From Cyclina sinensis (Eukaryota > Mollusca > Bivalvia > Venerida > Veneridae), in contig JAAONU010000004.1 of assembly GCA_012932295.1 (NCBI GenBank), positions 24,746,872 through 24,810,871 on the forward strand: a DNA stretch of 64,000 nt. The letters run 5' to 3'. The notes beneath the pieces were generated by a model. That model was not told the origin of the DNA. It saw only the letters and a list, made by a program, of their open reading frames with translations, and did no database searches. A program made the position numbers and the translations under genes. Positions 24,576-37,121 of the stretch are shown piece after piece. Position 1 is the stretch's first letter. Each line of letters opens with the position of its first letter.

Positions 24576-25082
24576 GTAAGTGCTTAGATTGAAGGTTGTA
24601 AGACCATTTATGCTCACTGTCACAAAAATATATTCAAAATAGTTTGCCTTAAATTTCTTATCATAAAGACTTAAGAAATTAAGCGTACACAGCGAATACT
24701 TTTGCGACACACAGAATCTCTCAAATCAGTCTTTTTTATCAAACCGCTTGAAACACTTAAATGCATTGTATTTGCATGAAAAGGATCAAGCGGTAAAAGT
24801 GGTTTCTTCTATGCTAAATCGATATTTACAAAAAGAAACACAAGAAAATTTCTTTCCCTGTCCTTACTACCCTGCTTAAAATGAAAAAGAAACTATAAGC
24901 AGAAAAGGAGTAGTTATATTTTTATTCCACCCACTTAATATACACAAAGTTTCATCATTAAAGAAATGTGTAGAAACTAAGGAACTTCTCCCTTGCGTCA
25001 AGCAGGTTTGTATAAGAAACTTAACAAGGATATCTTTGATTCTAGTTTATTGCCAATGTTGTTTACATATACTTATTTACTT

Positions 25083-25381
25083 AAAGTCCCAGTATCACAT
25101 TGATTTTACTGATGTAGAAAAATCAAATGTACTGATAGAATAATGATCGAACCATGTTCTATTTTCTATTCACGACAAAAGTCTTTTTTTCGTATTCAAG
25201 TTATTTCTTCATAAAAAAGAAAGAACCTTTCTTACTTATCCAGTACAATGTCTTTGGAATATATTGCTGCACACGGTTTCTAACATATTAAGACATGAGA
25301 CGAGTAAAGGTTATTTCAACCGGAAAGACATCTTTCTTTGTTGAATAAGAACGACTTGTTATTAGGATCCTAGGACCTTTA
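25083..25381. mobile_element. Diverged MITE related to the one at 5191
   Basis: It begins TTAAAGTCCCAGTATCACA, nearly identical to the ends at 5191-5394. A degraded inverse (AGGATCCTAGGACCTTTAC, ending near 25381) may be the other end. Internal words such as 'agaaaaat.aaatgt' are shared with the first copy. It sits inside the proposed intron of the secreted peptide gene. Confidence 0.4.
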
Positions 25382-25692
25382 CATATTTTGTCTATATATA
25401 ATGCTCTTTTTTATCATTTTTCACATACATTGTACATAATGCTTTTTTACGAGACGTTGCATTCAGAAAGTTCATTTGAAGGTTTATGATATTTTTCTTA
25501 CCAAGCCGTTTACTTCAGTCCTACATACTTTGTTAAGCTACATTTATCATTTTTAATGGAACGTATTTGCTTAGGTAACCATACAAACACGTTCGTTGGT
25601 TTACGTTAAAAATTACTTGATGCAGTAAATTCGTCGTTGAAATTCAATAGTAGTTCATTGATATCTCATTTCACTGACATTTTCACCTTCAG

Positions 25693-25839
25693 AGATTTTT
25701 CGTAACAAATGAGGTCAAGGTTTTAGCAATCCGCTTATTTCAAGCCAAGCAGAGCTCATTTTTAAAAATTGCGGATGATAGAATTGAGAAAGACAGATAT
25801 CTAAATTGCTTTTCTATATTTAATTTAATGAAAAAGTAA
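25693..25839 (+). CDS. Candidate second (terminal) exon of the secreted peptide
   Basis: It follows a pyrimidine-rich acceptor (TTTCACCTTCAG ending at 25692) and is open in phase 0 for 48 codons to a TAA at 25837-25839, matching the phase of the donor at 24575. The frame has no ATG near its start. The joined protein would have 79 residues, about 58 after signal cleavage, with a mixed charged and hydrophobic tail and one cysteine. AATAAA occurs at about 26023. In AT-rich DNA a 48-codon open frame after a chance acceptor is quite possible, so confidence is low. No family was recognised. Confidence 0.33.
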   Translation, partial: RFFVTNEVKVLAIRLFQAKQSSFLKIADDRIEKDRYLNCFSIFNLMKK

Positions 25840-26338
25840 CTGCAACCTTCACTTTAATTTTTTGTGTTTCAGACATAATCTATTTTCAGAGATTGATCAT
25901 GACAGCTCGGAAACTAAATGTCATGGTCTCGTACAAGCAACCGGTGGTATTTTAAAATAATCATAACAGCGTCTAAAGTTTCTAATTATATCTAGCTAAC
26001 AAGACGTCATCTAGTCTGTTCAAATAAACACAGCTGTTTAATTTTATCGTGCAATATTGACATTCATGTTTATCAAAAGAAATGCTGCATTATTGCAGCA
26101 CTGCAACCGCTGCACCATTGCCTTTCATAGCGATAAGTGATTGCCATGATATAATGGGATCTCCCAGTCTATGCTTAAGATATTGGGGTATTGATGTTAG
26201 TCGTTAGCGAATGAAGAGTATCACTTGCCTTTCAAGAACATTTTCTTTACTCATGTAAATTAATAAACTACAACCTTATTTCTACTATTTACACTTTAAG
26301 TTAGTCTAACGGAAATCTCTAGATAGTGTTAATACTTT

Positions 26339-26935
26339 AAACAAGAAAACATTTCGGCAACATATTTGCCAAGGTGAGAGTTTAGTATGCTATTCTATCC
26401 ATACTCCGTCCATCGTCGGTTCACATTTTGCTTGTAAACACCCTAGAGCATGTACAGCTTACAATTTCAATCGAATTTTAATGATACTTAATGAGAATAT
26501 TAGCCTGAAATCTTGAAAGAGTTTAAAACTGGGTCACATGTGGTCAGAAACTAGGTCACCATGTCAAATAATGAAAACAAATCTGTCTGTCACTGTAGAA
26601 ACATATTTTGATCAGATGTTCACGAAAATTGACTTGAATATTTATCTCAGTGAAATCTCAGGAATACATCCGGGGTCTAAAATTAGGTCACTGGATAAAT
26701 CATCGAAATATTTTTTGACACTCTAGAGGTCACATTTTTGACCCGTTTTAAAGGAAACTTAGTCAGAATGTTTACTTGGACGATTTTAAAACTAGGTGGC
26801 ATATGATCAGAAACTAGGTCACCGGGTCATAGAAAACATTTTTTTTATACTCAAGAGGTTACATTTTTTTTATCAGATCTCAATGAAAAATTAGTCAGAA
26901 TGTTAGCTTTGATGGATTCTTGGGCAAATTCAGTC
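26339..26935. repeat. Decayed repeat with 'actaggtcacc' modules
   Basis: It starts ACAAGAAAACATTTCGGCAAC and contains recurring phrases 'gaaactaggtcacc', 'aaattaggtcactgg' and 'ctc(t)agaggtcacattttt' near 26543, 26680, 26813 and 26865, spaced about 110-140 bp. This resembles the decayed tandem modules at 6195-6940 and 8746-9577 in architecture but not in sequence. Non-coding. Confidence 0.5.
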
Positions 26936-27367
26936 TGAGTTTCTGTTATGATCACTCACTCACTGACAAAAATTATATGTTCAAGTTTCATTTGTCCACC
27001 GAAAAAAAATACGAAAAAGCAGATTTCTGGACCACCAAATGCGTTATTTGAACAATACATTTTGCCGGCCCTGCTTTTGTCCATCTCTTTCAAATATTCT
27101 AGCGTAAAAAATGGTAGGCACTTGAACGACTCCAGTATAATTTGGCGATGCCGTTACACAAAAGATTATTCAAGAAATTTTGAAATGTTAACAAACAAGA
27201 CTACCAAGGTAAAATGTAAACTTCACAAACAAAGTTTGAAGGTGGCCTTACAGTAGGTCCATTATTCAGCATGTCAGTTAATTGCCAAAATATGTCCAGC
27301 AGGGTTAAAGAGTTTCCAGCGGAACTTCACACGTGATCTGCATATAGTGTAGATCTTTCTGACATAT

Positions 27368-27520
27368 TTTAGCTCACCTGACCAAACAGGTCAGCTGCAG
27401 CTTTTAGTTCGCTCTAGACATTTGGTAGTAAAATCTAGTGGACTCACGAAGCTTGTTCAAATCGTGACCCCTGTGTAAATATAGGCCATACCCAAGAGGT
27501 CACTTGCATTAATACTTACC
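27368..27520. repeat. Fragment of an 'agctcacctg' dispersed repeat
   Basis: TAGCTCACCTGACCAAACAGG and the following text ('ttagttcgctctagacatttgg', 'cgaagcttgttcaaatcgtgacccc') resemble a common mollusc repeat type by eye. Only one copy lies in this window, so it cannot be confirmed internally. Confidence 0.35.
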
Positions 27521-30500
27521 TTAATTCTTGGTTTTGATACTACAAGCTTAAAATTTAAACCACATATACAATTTATATACATATTTCAACAACCAATTTT
27601 GATGAACTTGTTTTGTGGCAATTTGTTGTTCATTTCGACCTCACACCACACATTTCAGATTAGTCCAAATTATTAGACTTGAAAAAAGTTATTTAACGTT
27701 TTATATTTATCATTGTGACTTTTTACATCTTATATTATCAAGGCTTTTTTCAACGTCTAAACGGATTATATCGATAACGCGTAGCAGAAATCAGATTTAT
27801 TAATGTTGAGAAATTCGGGTCAAAATATGTGGAATGCAAGGAAAACATATATCCTTATTTAATCAGCGAAGCAACAGTTTTAAAATTTCTCCTATATTTG
27901 TCAGAACGCCGATTTAAATTTTCAACATTGTTGTTTACATCAATAGTCAGCCATATATTGAAATTGTACATGTTGGTGCAGTACAATTTATGCAACGGCG
28001 TTAGACGAATTTTTTTTCCCAAGCGTGATCAACATAGTCTACATAAAATTTTACGCCCAAATGCACAAATGTGTGTGTTTATTTTATTTTGTAGACATAA
28101 TACAGATATGTTAACAATGACTATGGTAAGGACTGTGATAACTATTATTCAAAGTAATAGTAGTAAAACAATAAAAAAACCGTTAAAAATTAATTTTACT
28201 AATCGACTGTAACCGTATCCGCATTCGGATATCCTTGGTGAGCATCACACGTCCATTGCGGCCTACTCGGATTAGTGGCAGTGGTGACAATTCGACGGAC
28301 ATATCTGCTATATTAGATGAGGAATTTAATGTTAATTTGTTTTAGCATGTTCATTTTGCATTTATCTTTCATCGGATATTTAAAGTCTTTCAAATCATTA
28401 CTGATTAAATGGTCTAAATGCATTAGATCTAAATCGACGTCTAATGTCGATTTGTTTGCTATACGTTTTTGCAGTCATCTGTTAAGACCTAACGTAACAT
28501 GGAAAATGAAAAATGTAAAATATCAGATATAATGAAGGGTAAATGTGAAATAGGTTACGTATAGGTCTTATTATTAGGACTAATTTCAGATGAGCGACCC
28601 AGGGCCACTTAGCCATTTTGTTTGACTTTGGATCTGTGCTAAAGTTTTTTTAAAACATCATTCTGTTCTCTCATCAAATGTAGTGAGGATATAATTGCGA
28701 AAGTAACGAATTTTCGAGCATTTTTGCTAAAAAAGCTGTTTTTCATTGTTTAACTTAGTTGCATGACAGACTAAGTCCTTAGAAAAAAAACAACTTTCAT
28801 TCTTTGAGACTGTTTGATCTCAGATTGTTATTCAGGCAATACACTTGTGCTTGGACACGTTATCGAATCACCATTGACAGACTGGATAAAAAACTCTCAA
28901 ATAATAGGAACCGTGACTCATTGATCATCATCTATCACCTATTTAGGCAAAGGGTTTGGTATATAATTTGCTTGAAATTTTGTTTTTCTATCTAACATTA
29001 TCTTTCCCTTGCAAAATCAGACATTCTGTTTTTTATGTCGTTTTCAATGTGAAAACTTATCTCTTAGTTCTGTCAACGAACTTTGGTTTGCCAAGTAAAA
29101 TTGAACACAAATTATAATATCTTTTACTTTATTTTGTTCTTAAGTAATTGACCTATTTCTTAAATGAAGGTTTAATTCAGCTGATGTTGGAAATAATACA
29201 TAAATAAAAAAATAGCATTTTTTTTATAATTTGTGAATAATACAAGTATCTGTATCCACATAAAAGTATTAACGATCGAAAACTTAATGTTACTAAACAT
29301 GTATAATAGTTAATAAAATGTTTTAATTGGAAATATGGCAATACCTCTCTTCCAACAGAGCTACCGTTTAAGATATTTATTATATTAGATACATAATAGC
29401 GACAGGTTGGCTTGTGTTCAGTTTCTAGAGGCGCAGTGAAAGCTTAATTCTGACAGAAGCCCTTGCTTTATTTGAAAACAAAATGGGATAAAACCGTCGG
29501 CAATGAATGATGTATACATTGACAAATCCTTTCTGAGACGCAAATTTCTAGGTCAGTTTCACTAAGTAAGTCAAACCGCTTTATTTGGATAATAAGATAT
29601 AGCGCAAAGTAAGATAAAGCACAATACAAGAGTCCACAGCTGATGTTGATGTTTTGAGAAAATTGCATTCCCTAAGACAGACAATACTCGTCTGTGTGAG
29701 GCAGAGGATCAAATATAGGAAGAAATGTTTAGCAGTTAAAATCTAATAACTCACTGTTATGTAAATCTGGAATAGGACTGGTCATTAAATGTGGAACAAT
29801 TTGTAATTTCACCTCAAAATTCGTTGCAAGAAGCTTAAATGGCAGAAGAGTTGATTCATGAATACAGTCTGATTGTGTATTGATACTTTACAGGACCTGA
29901 AAGCCTCAATCATCATCACACAACCTGCGCAGTGCACTGTATCATCTGCTCTATTCAATGTATTTAGTGAATGCAACTGTAAAAGTTCCACCACCGTACG
30001 CATAATTATATACAATACAGGGGAGCTGATGAACTGCATCGAATCCTCTGTTCCCATTTTTATAATCTATATAGAAGAGTTCAGAGTAATGAATATAGGG
30101 CTGAAGATACAACTAATACATTCCATTCTACATTTAATGACCTATTCTTGATTTGGGCGTGTGCTTTGTTATAAGATTTGAGCAGTTAAGAAAGTGTAGA
30201 AAGTGAAGTGTTGTATATCACGATGTTAAGGAAATTGATAAAATGAACATTCATTTTAGTTTTAAGTCAGTTTATCGTTTTGGATGAAAATGCGATATTT
30301 ATCATTACGTTTCATTACCATCGAATGAATTAAGTTTAACGTGAGATAAATGTTTTAGCTGAGAAAAATCTATTGACAAGTATGTGACTTATATATGTCC
30401 CGTTAACGTAAATGTCTAAGATGTGAGTCTTTCGCGTGAAAATAATGTCTCAAAGAGTTATCCGTCAGATCATTATAATTCAGTATGTCAGCAGTTGAGA

Positions 30501-31060
30501 TATATCAGATAAATTAATAGAGACGGAATCGATATGTAATATAAATATGTAAAGTAATAGATGATAATACTTCTCCAGATTGGTTTCCTGTGTTTGTTCA
30601 TTTTTTACAGTCAACAGAACATTCACCTCTCGAAACATTTTTTGTTCACAAATAAATACATACGCGTATAGTTAATGCAATTTTTCAGTTCGTTACATTT
30701 CACATAGTTTATCATGTGACAACAAATCATTGTCAGTACGTTGAGTATGGAGTTTTTCCCCAATATCATTTATAATAAGTACTTTTTGGTGATGATTAAT
30801 GTTTAGATTCACCATTATTTTGAAATGCAGTCATTTGATTTATTATTTAAATAATAGAGAAAAAAAAATCATTGCGGGAAAATTGATACCGTGACAAACG
30901 TAACGCTGTCTATCAATTGGGCCCATGACCGACGCATTCGTCCCGGTTTAGTTAAGTAAAGTTGTGATGGAGGGTCCAGTGTACAGAAAGCACCCAATTC
31001 CATGTTTTTTTTTACACCCTCATTGTAAAACACTGATAACTGGGATCTCAGTTTAGCGTC
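27521..31060. other. No recognised gene
   Basis: The longest open frame is 127 codons (27829-28212, plus strand), starting MECKENIYPYL. It shows no motif and no splice context and is rich in Ile, Leu, Lys and Asn, as AT-rich chance frames are. The remainder contains nothing that could be named. Confidence 0.35.
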
Positions 31061-31084
31061 TTATACGAAAGACAGTCAGTATTG

Positions 31085-31280
31085 CTGGTTGAGGAGCAAG
31101 GGGTACAACTCGATACGCTAGATTGAAAATCCAGTGTGTTTTCATTGGGTCATTGGTTCGCCCCTGTCACACAATATCAAGTGGTCGCAAAATGTATTAT
31201 TGTGGAGGAGCAGCGGTCAAGTGGCAGAGCGCTGGACTCCCGACCCGGAAGTTATTTTAATCTCATCAGGGGTGAAAGTC
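31085..31280 (+). repeat. Two adjacent tRNA-like SINE pieces
   Basis: A first piece (31085-31165) ends in a box B-like TCATTGGTTCGCCCC. A second (about 31205-31280) has a good box A, AAGTGGCAGAGCGCTGGACT, followed by cccgacccgg and a tail ending catcagggg, the pattern of tRNA-derived SINE heads. The box B of the second piece is degraded. Both are judged retroposon remnants, not tRNA genes. Confidence 0.45.
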
Positions 31281-32394
31281 TCTTTCCGCATTCCACACCT
31301 TAAATGTAACCTCTGGTTTTAACTCAGCAACATTTCATCAAGCGGGATAAATATAAGCTGCAATAATTTCTAAAATCAATAGATTTAAACCATTTATTGT
31401 CGTTTAATTTGAGTATGGAGAGAAAAAATGTAATGCAAGCTAAATCAAATTGACAGCGAGCATTTTTCCAGCGTATCTTCAACACCGTCCCTGTTAGCAG
31501 TCGGATTACAACGGAAGATTGGGACATTTTTAAACGCACTGTTGTAGCTTTTGTGCCACTCACTGAAGCAATAATTAAAATAACAAAAGATTGGTACCGA
31601 ACGCAGACCCACTCTGACAAACCATAAGGATCCATACAGTGTGTTGTAATAAATTTCAATTCTATTTGTTTTGTTTTTCTATGTTCACAGAAAAGAAGAT
31701 AACGATTTAAACAAATGGCTGATGAATGTTTTTTTTTTATTTATTTATTGTTTTTTTTTAACGACGTGATAGCGACCACTGTCAGTATGTGATAAGATGT
31801 GCGATCATTACTGTTGTGCTGCATTATTTTGACAAGTCTCCGATTAATTTTGAAGAAATTATAATACTTGTTCCGCACATCTTTTTTAACAAAATGCCTT
31901 GGGTTCGTAACTCGAGAAAGCTTAAGCACGGTATAATCAAAAAGTTAAATTAACCCATTTATCCCAAATGATTACGCAACATTATCAGTTGGATGAGTCC
32001 ATTTTCGATTAAAAGGGCTTCAGGTATAAATTTTCAATTTTATTTTATTTAGGGAGAAAAGTCCTTTAGGCAAACAGTGAAAGCCCTGATCAGACGCCGC
32101 AAATTGCATTGTCTTATCTGGGTCTGCACTGTTTGCGTTTGTCTTAATAAATTATAGGTATTAATGGGTTAAAATCATTTAGGTTAAAGTTAGAACTTAA
32201 ATCGGCAAACACTTTTAACAATAGGCTTTCGTTTCCTAGACATCTAGGACGGTTAGTCTGAAAGAAATCTAAATATTGTGTGCTGTATTCTTCTTCACTT
32301 AAAAATCTATGTGCATTAATAACACTCCGTTCTTATCAATCTCCGACGCAGCTCATCAGTAAGGGAAGTAACAAGTCAAAGTCATTAAACACAA

Positions 32395-32400
32395 TTTATT
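32395..32400 (-). promoter_or_regulatory. Polyadenylation signal AATAAA
   Basis: On the minus strand AATAAA occurs about 50 nt after the TAG stop of the 389-residue gene, a normal distance for a short 3' untranslated region. Confidence 0.6.
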
Positions 32401-32451
32401 ACAGAGTTGCTTCCCTTAGTCAAAAAATCTTAGGTTTTAGATGAATAACGT

Positions 32452-32962
32452 CTATGATTTGATACCACGTTTGTCAGTATTAACTGAATGTAATGATTTA
32501 GCCTTACTTTTAAGTTTCTTCTTGGCGTCTTGTACAGACTTAAAATATTTAAATGAGGACACTTCGCGCTGAACCATATCATCATGTTTGAAGAAAATAA
32601 GTTTATCCTTTCCCATTGTTAGTCCTTTTTTCAAGGCTTGATGTAGGTCCCAGCTTGAGAAAAAATCTACTATCCATCTGCTTCGTACACCGGGTTTTGC
32701 TGAGCGTACGTCCAAGGGATCAAATTGCACTGATTTGACTTTGACTCCGATCTGTGTTTCGATTAGGAACTTCACCTCCGCATGTGAAGAGTATTCATTA
32801 TCACGGAAACTGAAAATGGCGGCCCGTGGCCTCAGTTCCGGCTTGTCACTGCGCATGTACATTGAAGGTTTTATGCGATAGAATTCCCCGTCTGTTTCAA
32901 CATTCTCATAACTTAGTTCAGAGCTATCTTCTAAATAGTCTGTTTTATCTTGTGTCAGTTCT
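32452..32962 (-). CDS. Exon 2 (terminal) of a 389-residue protein with an RRM-like region
   Basis: This exon follows a clear acceptor (CTGCATTTCAG, whose AG is 32964-32963) and supplies the third base of Arg220, completing the AG left by exon 1. It encodes residues 220-389 and ends in TAG. Residues 267-346 alternate strands and helices in an RRM-like order: AAIFSF (strand), HAEVKFLIETQIG (helix), VKSVQF (strand), SRWIVDFF (strand), DLHQALKKG (helix), LIFFKH (strand), then HDDMVQREV. The tail (361-389) is Lys-rich (KKKLKSKAK) and may bind nucleic acid or direct nuclear entry. The fold is inferred from the pattern only. No known family was recognised. Confidence 0.8.
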
Positions 32963-33853
32963 CTGAAATGCAGATACACAACGATTATATGTACATCTTT
33001 TTTTTTTACCTTTCTCCACCTCTAAAATAGTATCGGTAATCTTTATATTTCCTCTGTCCACGGTCACGCAACACTTTTTGTACGCGATGAAGTCGGGCAT
33101 TATTTTTAAAAGATATAATCAGGAAAATTACTTACTTAAAGATTAATAGAAACAATAGACCTCCATTCCGTTTTCCAGTCACAATTATTTTTGCTCGCCG
33201 CTCGCGTGACAATTCTGTTTAAGACAACATAGCTTAAACGGACAGGAATGATGTTATGACATCGTGAAATTTTTAATTTTAATGTGCTCGGCAAAATAAA
33301 ATAAAAACACTTTTACAATACACTTAATTTCATTCAAAGAACAACTGGAAGCACACACTATGCACGCTAAGGTATTTCGTAACAGTTTTTGATTGCTTTA
33401 AACATATCATACAACGATGCCTAGTCAGTCAGTCATTAGTTCAGTCAATATATTTGTCCGTTCATCGACCGTCCGTCGGCCTTTCGACCTTCGCAGCCAT
33501 TCCGTCAATCAATCAGTCACAAAACGTTCAGTCAAGTAAGCATAGTACGTTTGCTAGCTTGCAAGAAATAAATAATAACTTTCAAGATGGCAATGTTATC
33601 GTCTAGTGTTATATTTCAGATAAGGCGCCGTAAAAATATTATGGTAATTCAGCGCAATTATATGACAAATAAGAAAATGATATTTCAATTAGATATACAT
33701 TCACAAACATAAAAATAAATAGGCGTTTTGCAAATACAAATAACATTAATTTAGCATAACATAACGTCGTTGTTGTTTCTTTGCTGTTGATTACTGAAAT
33801 AAAGTAAGTGTAATATGTCACTTTCGAAAAATAGAAGTATAACATAATAAATA

Positions 33854-33854
33854 A

Positions 33855-33889
<35 letters not shown>

Positions 33890-33912
33890 GAGAGAGAAAG
33901 GGAGAGAGAGAG
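33854..33912. repeat. (GA)n microsatellite
   Basis: About 59 bp of GA dinucleotides with a few GGG and AAA interruptions. It yields a spurious minus-strand Ser-Leu repeat frame. Confidence 0.95.
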
Positions 33913-35238
33913 TATGGAGAAGTCAGGAGTTCTTTGTGAAGTACAATTTTATAATTCATCTGCGTTTTTACATTAATATGGTTACCTGTTCAAATGTAAT
34001 GAATCTGTTTTTGTTTTTTTGTTTCTTTTCGTTGTTTTTGAAAAGTCCAGTCAACAGTAAATTCTGTATTACCCGAATAGAGCTACATGTGTGAATTATA
34101 CAAATCTTCTACTTTTATTACATTTTTACAAAGACATGTATTCTTATTACTTTATGAAATGTAATACTTATTCCTACTTTGCAATTTAATATTGAATTCC
34201 TAGGTTATGGAATACCATATTAATTGCTAATTGATGAAATGTTATATTTTTCCTATATTTTTGTTTCATTTAAACGAAATTATGAAATATTACTTACTAT
34301 AAGAGAATCATACATTTAGATTAAGTCCTTTCTCATACGCCGTTTCAATATCCAAACAAAATTCTCTTCAAAAAGTCTGACGTTCAGTTTAAACTTTGAA
34401 GATTTTGAATGATTATTAAATCGCTATCGTTGTATATCATTTAATGCAAAGATATTTGATAACGCAAATTATCTAAAGTATAAAAATCGGACCGTGTCGC
34501 TAATTTGATCCTATGAAAAACAAACCCTTTATCCTTTTGAAATTTTTACGGTGTACATAATTTAAAATTGCTCATTTGATAGCAAGTATATCCATTGAAC
34601 AAATAGTCTAGGACACAAAACGGAAGAACGATTATTTTGCGACAATAGTCAAGGATTTTTTAATTCACCTCCAATTTAAAGGCATATGTACCCACTCGAG
34701 TTTATACAAATTTAAATTGCATACTACATTGACAAAAATGTCTTAAAATAATTTGAATAATTATTCGCAGTCAAAATGTAAGAGAGCTATTATAAGGGGA
34801 GACAAATCTTTCTTAGTATTTGTTAACGATTTCTATTATGTCTCTTCCACATCGGGGAAGTATACGATCATTAAATGAAAATGTCGATCAAATCATATGT
34901 GCAGTGTAAACATTAGAAAAAGACATTTTTTTCTGATTGTGGTGAAAATGTTAGACTGACGGTAAAAAGATAGATTGTATATTAAAAATACTTTGACAAA
35001 AATTTACCTATTAGGACCCCATTGGAATTATAGGACCCCATTGGAAATAAGTTGCAAAACTTTATGGGTCATCCTGTGTGATATATATGTCTAGAGATCA
35101 AATTAATTAATTTATTAATACTCTGTTATCTGTAATTAGATAAGAATATGTGATATTTGTTACTGTGATATTGGCTAATGTTAAAATTATTTATAATTTC
35201 TGTATGTATCATGTATGACATATATATTTGCACAAATA

Positions 35239-35632
35239 AATCAATCAATCAATCAATCAAATATTAATTTAATATTATTAACTGACATGTCATTTCGTAT
35301 TTCTTTTTTCACTCGTTCTTCCGTTCGCCCTTGCTTCATTCATTCATTCATTCATTCATTCATTCATTCATTCATTTATTCGTTCAATTTTTTTCATTTT
35401 TTTTCACTCTATTCATTCACTCGTTTGCTCTTTTCTTCGTTCATTGCTGATATATTTCACTACATTCATTCGTTCGTTCGTTCGTTCGCTCGCTGGTTCG
35501 TTCGTTCGTTCGTTCGCTCGTTCGGTCGGTCGGTCATTTGTTGCTAATTTCATTCATTCATTCATTCATTCTTTTTTTCCTTTCTTTCGTTTATTTATTC
35601 ATGCATCTATCCATTCATTCATTCATTCCTAA
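35239..35632. repeat. Cluster of tetranucleotide microsatellites
   Basis: (TCAA)n at 35239-35261, (TTCA)n at about 35334-35390, (TTCG)n grading to TCGG at about 35466-35536, and (ATTC)n at about 35550-35572 and 35610-35630. The units differ by single bases, suggesting one expanded and mutated source. The cluster ends within about 10 nt of the splice donor at 35647. Plus-strand frames over it are Phe-Ile-His-Ser or Arg-Ser-Phe-Val repeats and are not genes. Confidence 0.9.
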
Positions 35633-35647
35633 AAATGTCATTCTTAC

Positions 35648-36306
35648 CTTTTACTATGGTCAATGTTTACAGCAGATTTAGCTCTTGACTCGTCAGCCAG
35701 TGTGGTCGTTGTACTTGGTTTACGTGTTGTGCAGCTTTTGGTATCGCGCAGTTTTATGTTAACACCTTTTCTTGATGATGTGCTATCAAAAACACAATCA
35801 TCTCTTTTCTCCAGTGCCGATCTGCTGAATCCTAGCTTTAAAAGATAGTCAAAAACAAGAGGATTTACGTGTGATTTTGTTGCTGATCTAAGTTCCGCCG
35901 ATTTTGGTCTGACGTTTCTCCATGTTTCGCGGGTAGTTTCCTGTTTGTCTTGACAATGCTGGTAAATCATTGACACGGACTTTTGTGGGGATATGTTTCC
36001 CGGCACTGAACCTCCCAAAGCCTTCCATTGTAGAATACCATTCAAATGGTCTGGTGATAAAATACTCGTATAACCTCGTGGTAAACTGTGATATTTGAAC
36101 AACTGCGCCGCTTCTCTTCCAAGAATTTGTATTGCGTCACGGTCAGCAACAGAACGCATTGACAGAGGAAGACATCCACTCAGATTGTACACCGAAGCCT
36201 TGGCACATTTCATTTCTTCCTTGAACTGACATTGCGAGCCCCGCCCTGATACCGATAAGCCATTAAGTTCCTTTTGAAGTATCAGAAATTGGCTCGACGT
36301 CGGCAT
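35648..36306 (-). CDS. Exon 1 (start) of a 389-residue protein of unknown family
   Basis: It encodes residues 1-219 plus two bases of codon 220. The start ATG is the first in frame, since an in-frame TAG lies 12 nt upstream. That TAG is part of CCTTTAG, which could itself be an acceptor for a 5' untranslated exon. The donor is AAAAG|GTAAGA. The protein begins MPTSSQFLIL, has no signal peptide or membrane segment, and is rich in Ser, Lys and Arg. A compact stretch (about 41-100: NLSGCLPLSMRS, ILGREAAQLFKYH, LPRGYTSILSPDHL) and PLVFDYLLKLGFSRSAL (149-165) look folded; residues 180-219 look disordered. Together with exon 2 it forms the best gene in the window. It is probably intracellular; the function is unknown. 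Confidence 0.8.
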
Positions 36307-36927
36307 TCGCGGTGATTTCTAAAGGCAGTTTGAATGATTTCTAAGTTCTTTTCCAATAATTTCCACAGAATCAAAGTTCCAGCATTTTTGACGTTGCTAA
36401 CTTGCTCCCTGTTGTTAAGACGTCAACGTCATTATAACGTTACGTAACGTGTAACGCTAGCGTCAATTTAATAACAGTCTAATTTCCCCTTTAAGATGTT
36501 TCAATTGCGTAGGAACGACGCAAATTCTACCTACTTAATTAAGCAAACGCGAGCCTAAATTTCATTTTTTTCTACTTTTATTGTGTTTATCAAACGTTTT
36601 TATTGGGTGTATTGGATCCCTCTAAATCTGGTTTAATTCTAAATAGCTTTGTTGTCTTTTTGTTGTCTGAACGAGTTTGCATGACCAAGACATTTTTTTT
36701 CATTTTTTGACTATTCATCTGTGCACTTATTTATTTTCTAGTTTGTTTAGTAGCTGACTTTAGATAAAGGCGGCTAACACTATTTTTATGAACTGGTTTT
36801 TGCTTTGGGCAAAATAATCGTAAAGAACAATATCAGCACAGAACATAAGTTAGATAAAATAGCGATGTGGTACCAAACATCTCATTGGGAAAAGATTATA
36901 TTTTTCAAGTTCAAAAAAAGAAGAAAA

Positions 36928-37121
36928 GGCGCTGGTCTGCATATCTAGGTGTCGTGAGTTCGATGCCGTGCTCCTCCACTAACACAATTGATTGTCTTTC
37001 AGATAAAACATGAAACCAAGGTATAATGTTTCAGTGCTTTATACTGAGCAGACTCCAGAGTTGGATGTTTTCTGTTTCTTGTACTATAGCTAACGATCTA
37101 AAATATCTAAACTTTTCAAGG
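36928..37121 (+). repeat. SINE copy 1 (tRNA head, conserved body)
   Basis: A box B-like GAGTTCGATGCC (36956-36967) is followed by 'gtgctcctccact', 'attgattgtctttc' and a body ending 'atctaaacttttcaagg'. The same order of phrases occurs at 42310-42535, so this is one SINE family with at least two copies here. Confidence 0.6.

Larger units (their letters stand above)
32963..35647 (-). other. Intron of the 389-residue gene
   Basis: The 2,685-bp intron has GTAAGA at the donor and a CATTTCAG acceptor. It contains a GA tract (33854-33912) and a cluster of TCAA, TTCA and TTCG microsatellites (35239-35632). Two short copies of 'aggaccccattggaa' lie near 35014-35046. No coding sequence was seen inside it. 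Confidence 0.75.

Noticed and set aside
27829..28212. 127-codon plus-strand frame
   Set aside because: No motif, no splice sites, and AT-rich amino acid composition; chance is the simpler explanation.
33639..33959. Ser-Leu repeat frame
   Set aside because: Translation of a GA microsatellite; the same holds for 41061-41401 and 44005-44255.
35215..35632. Plus-strand frames rich in His-Ser-Phe and Arg-Ser-Phe
   Set aside because: They translate tetranucleotide microsatellites inside the intron of the minus-strand gene.
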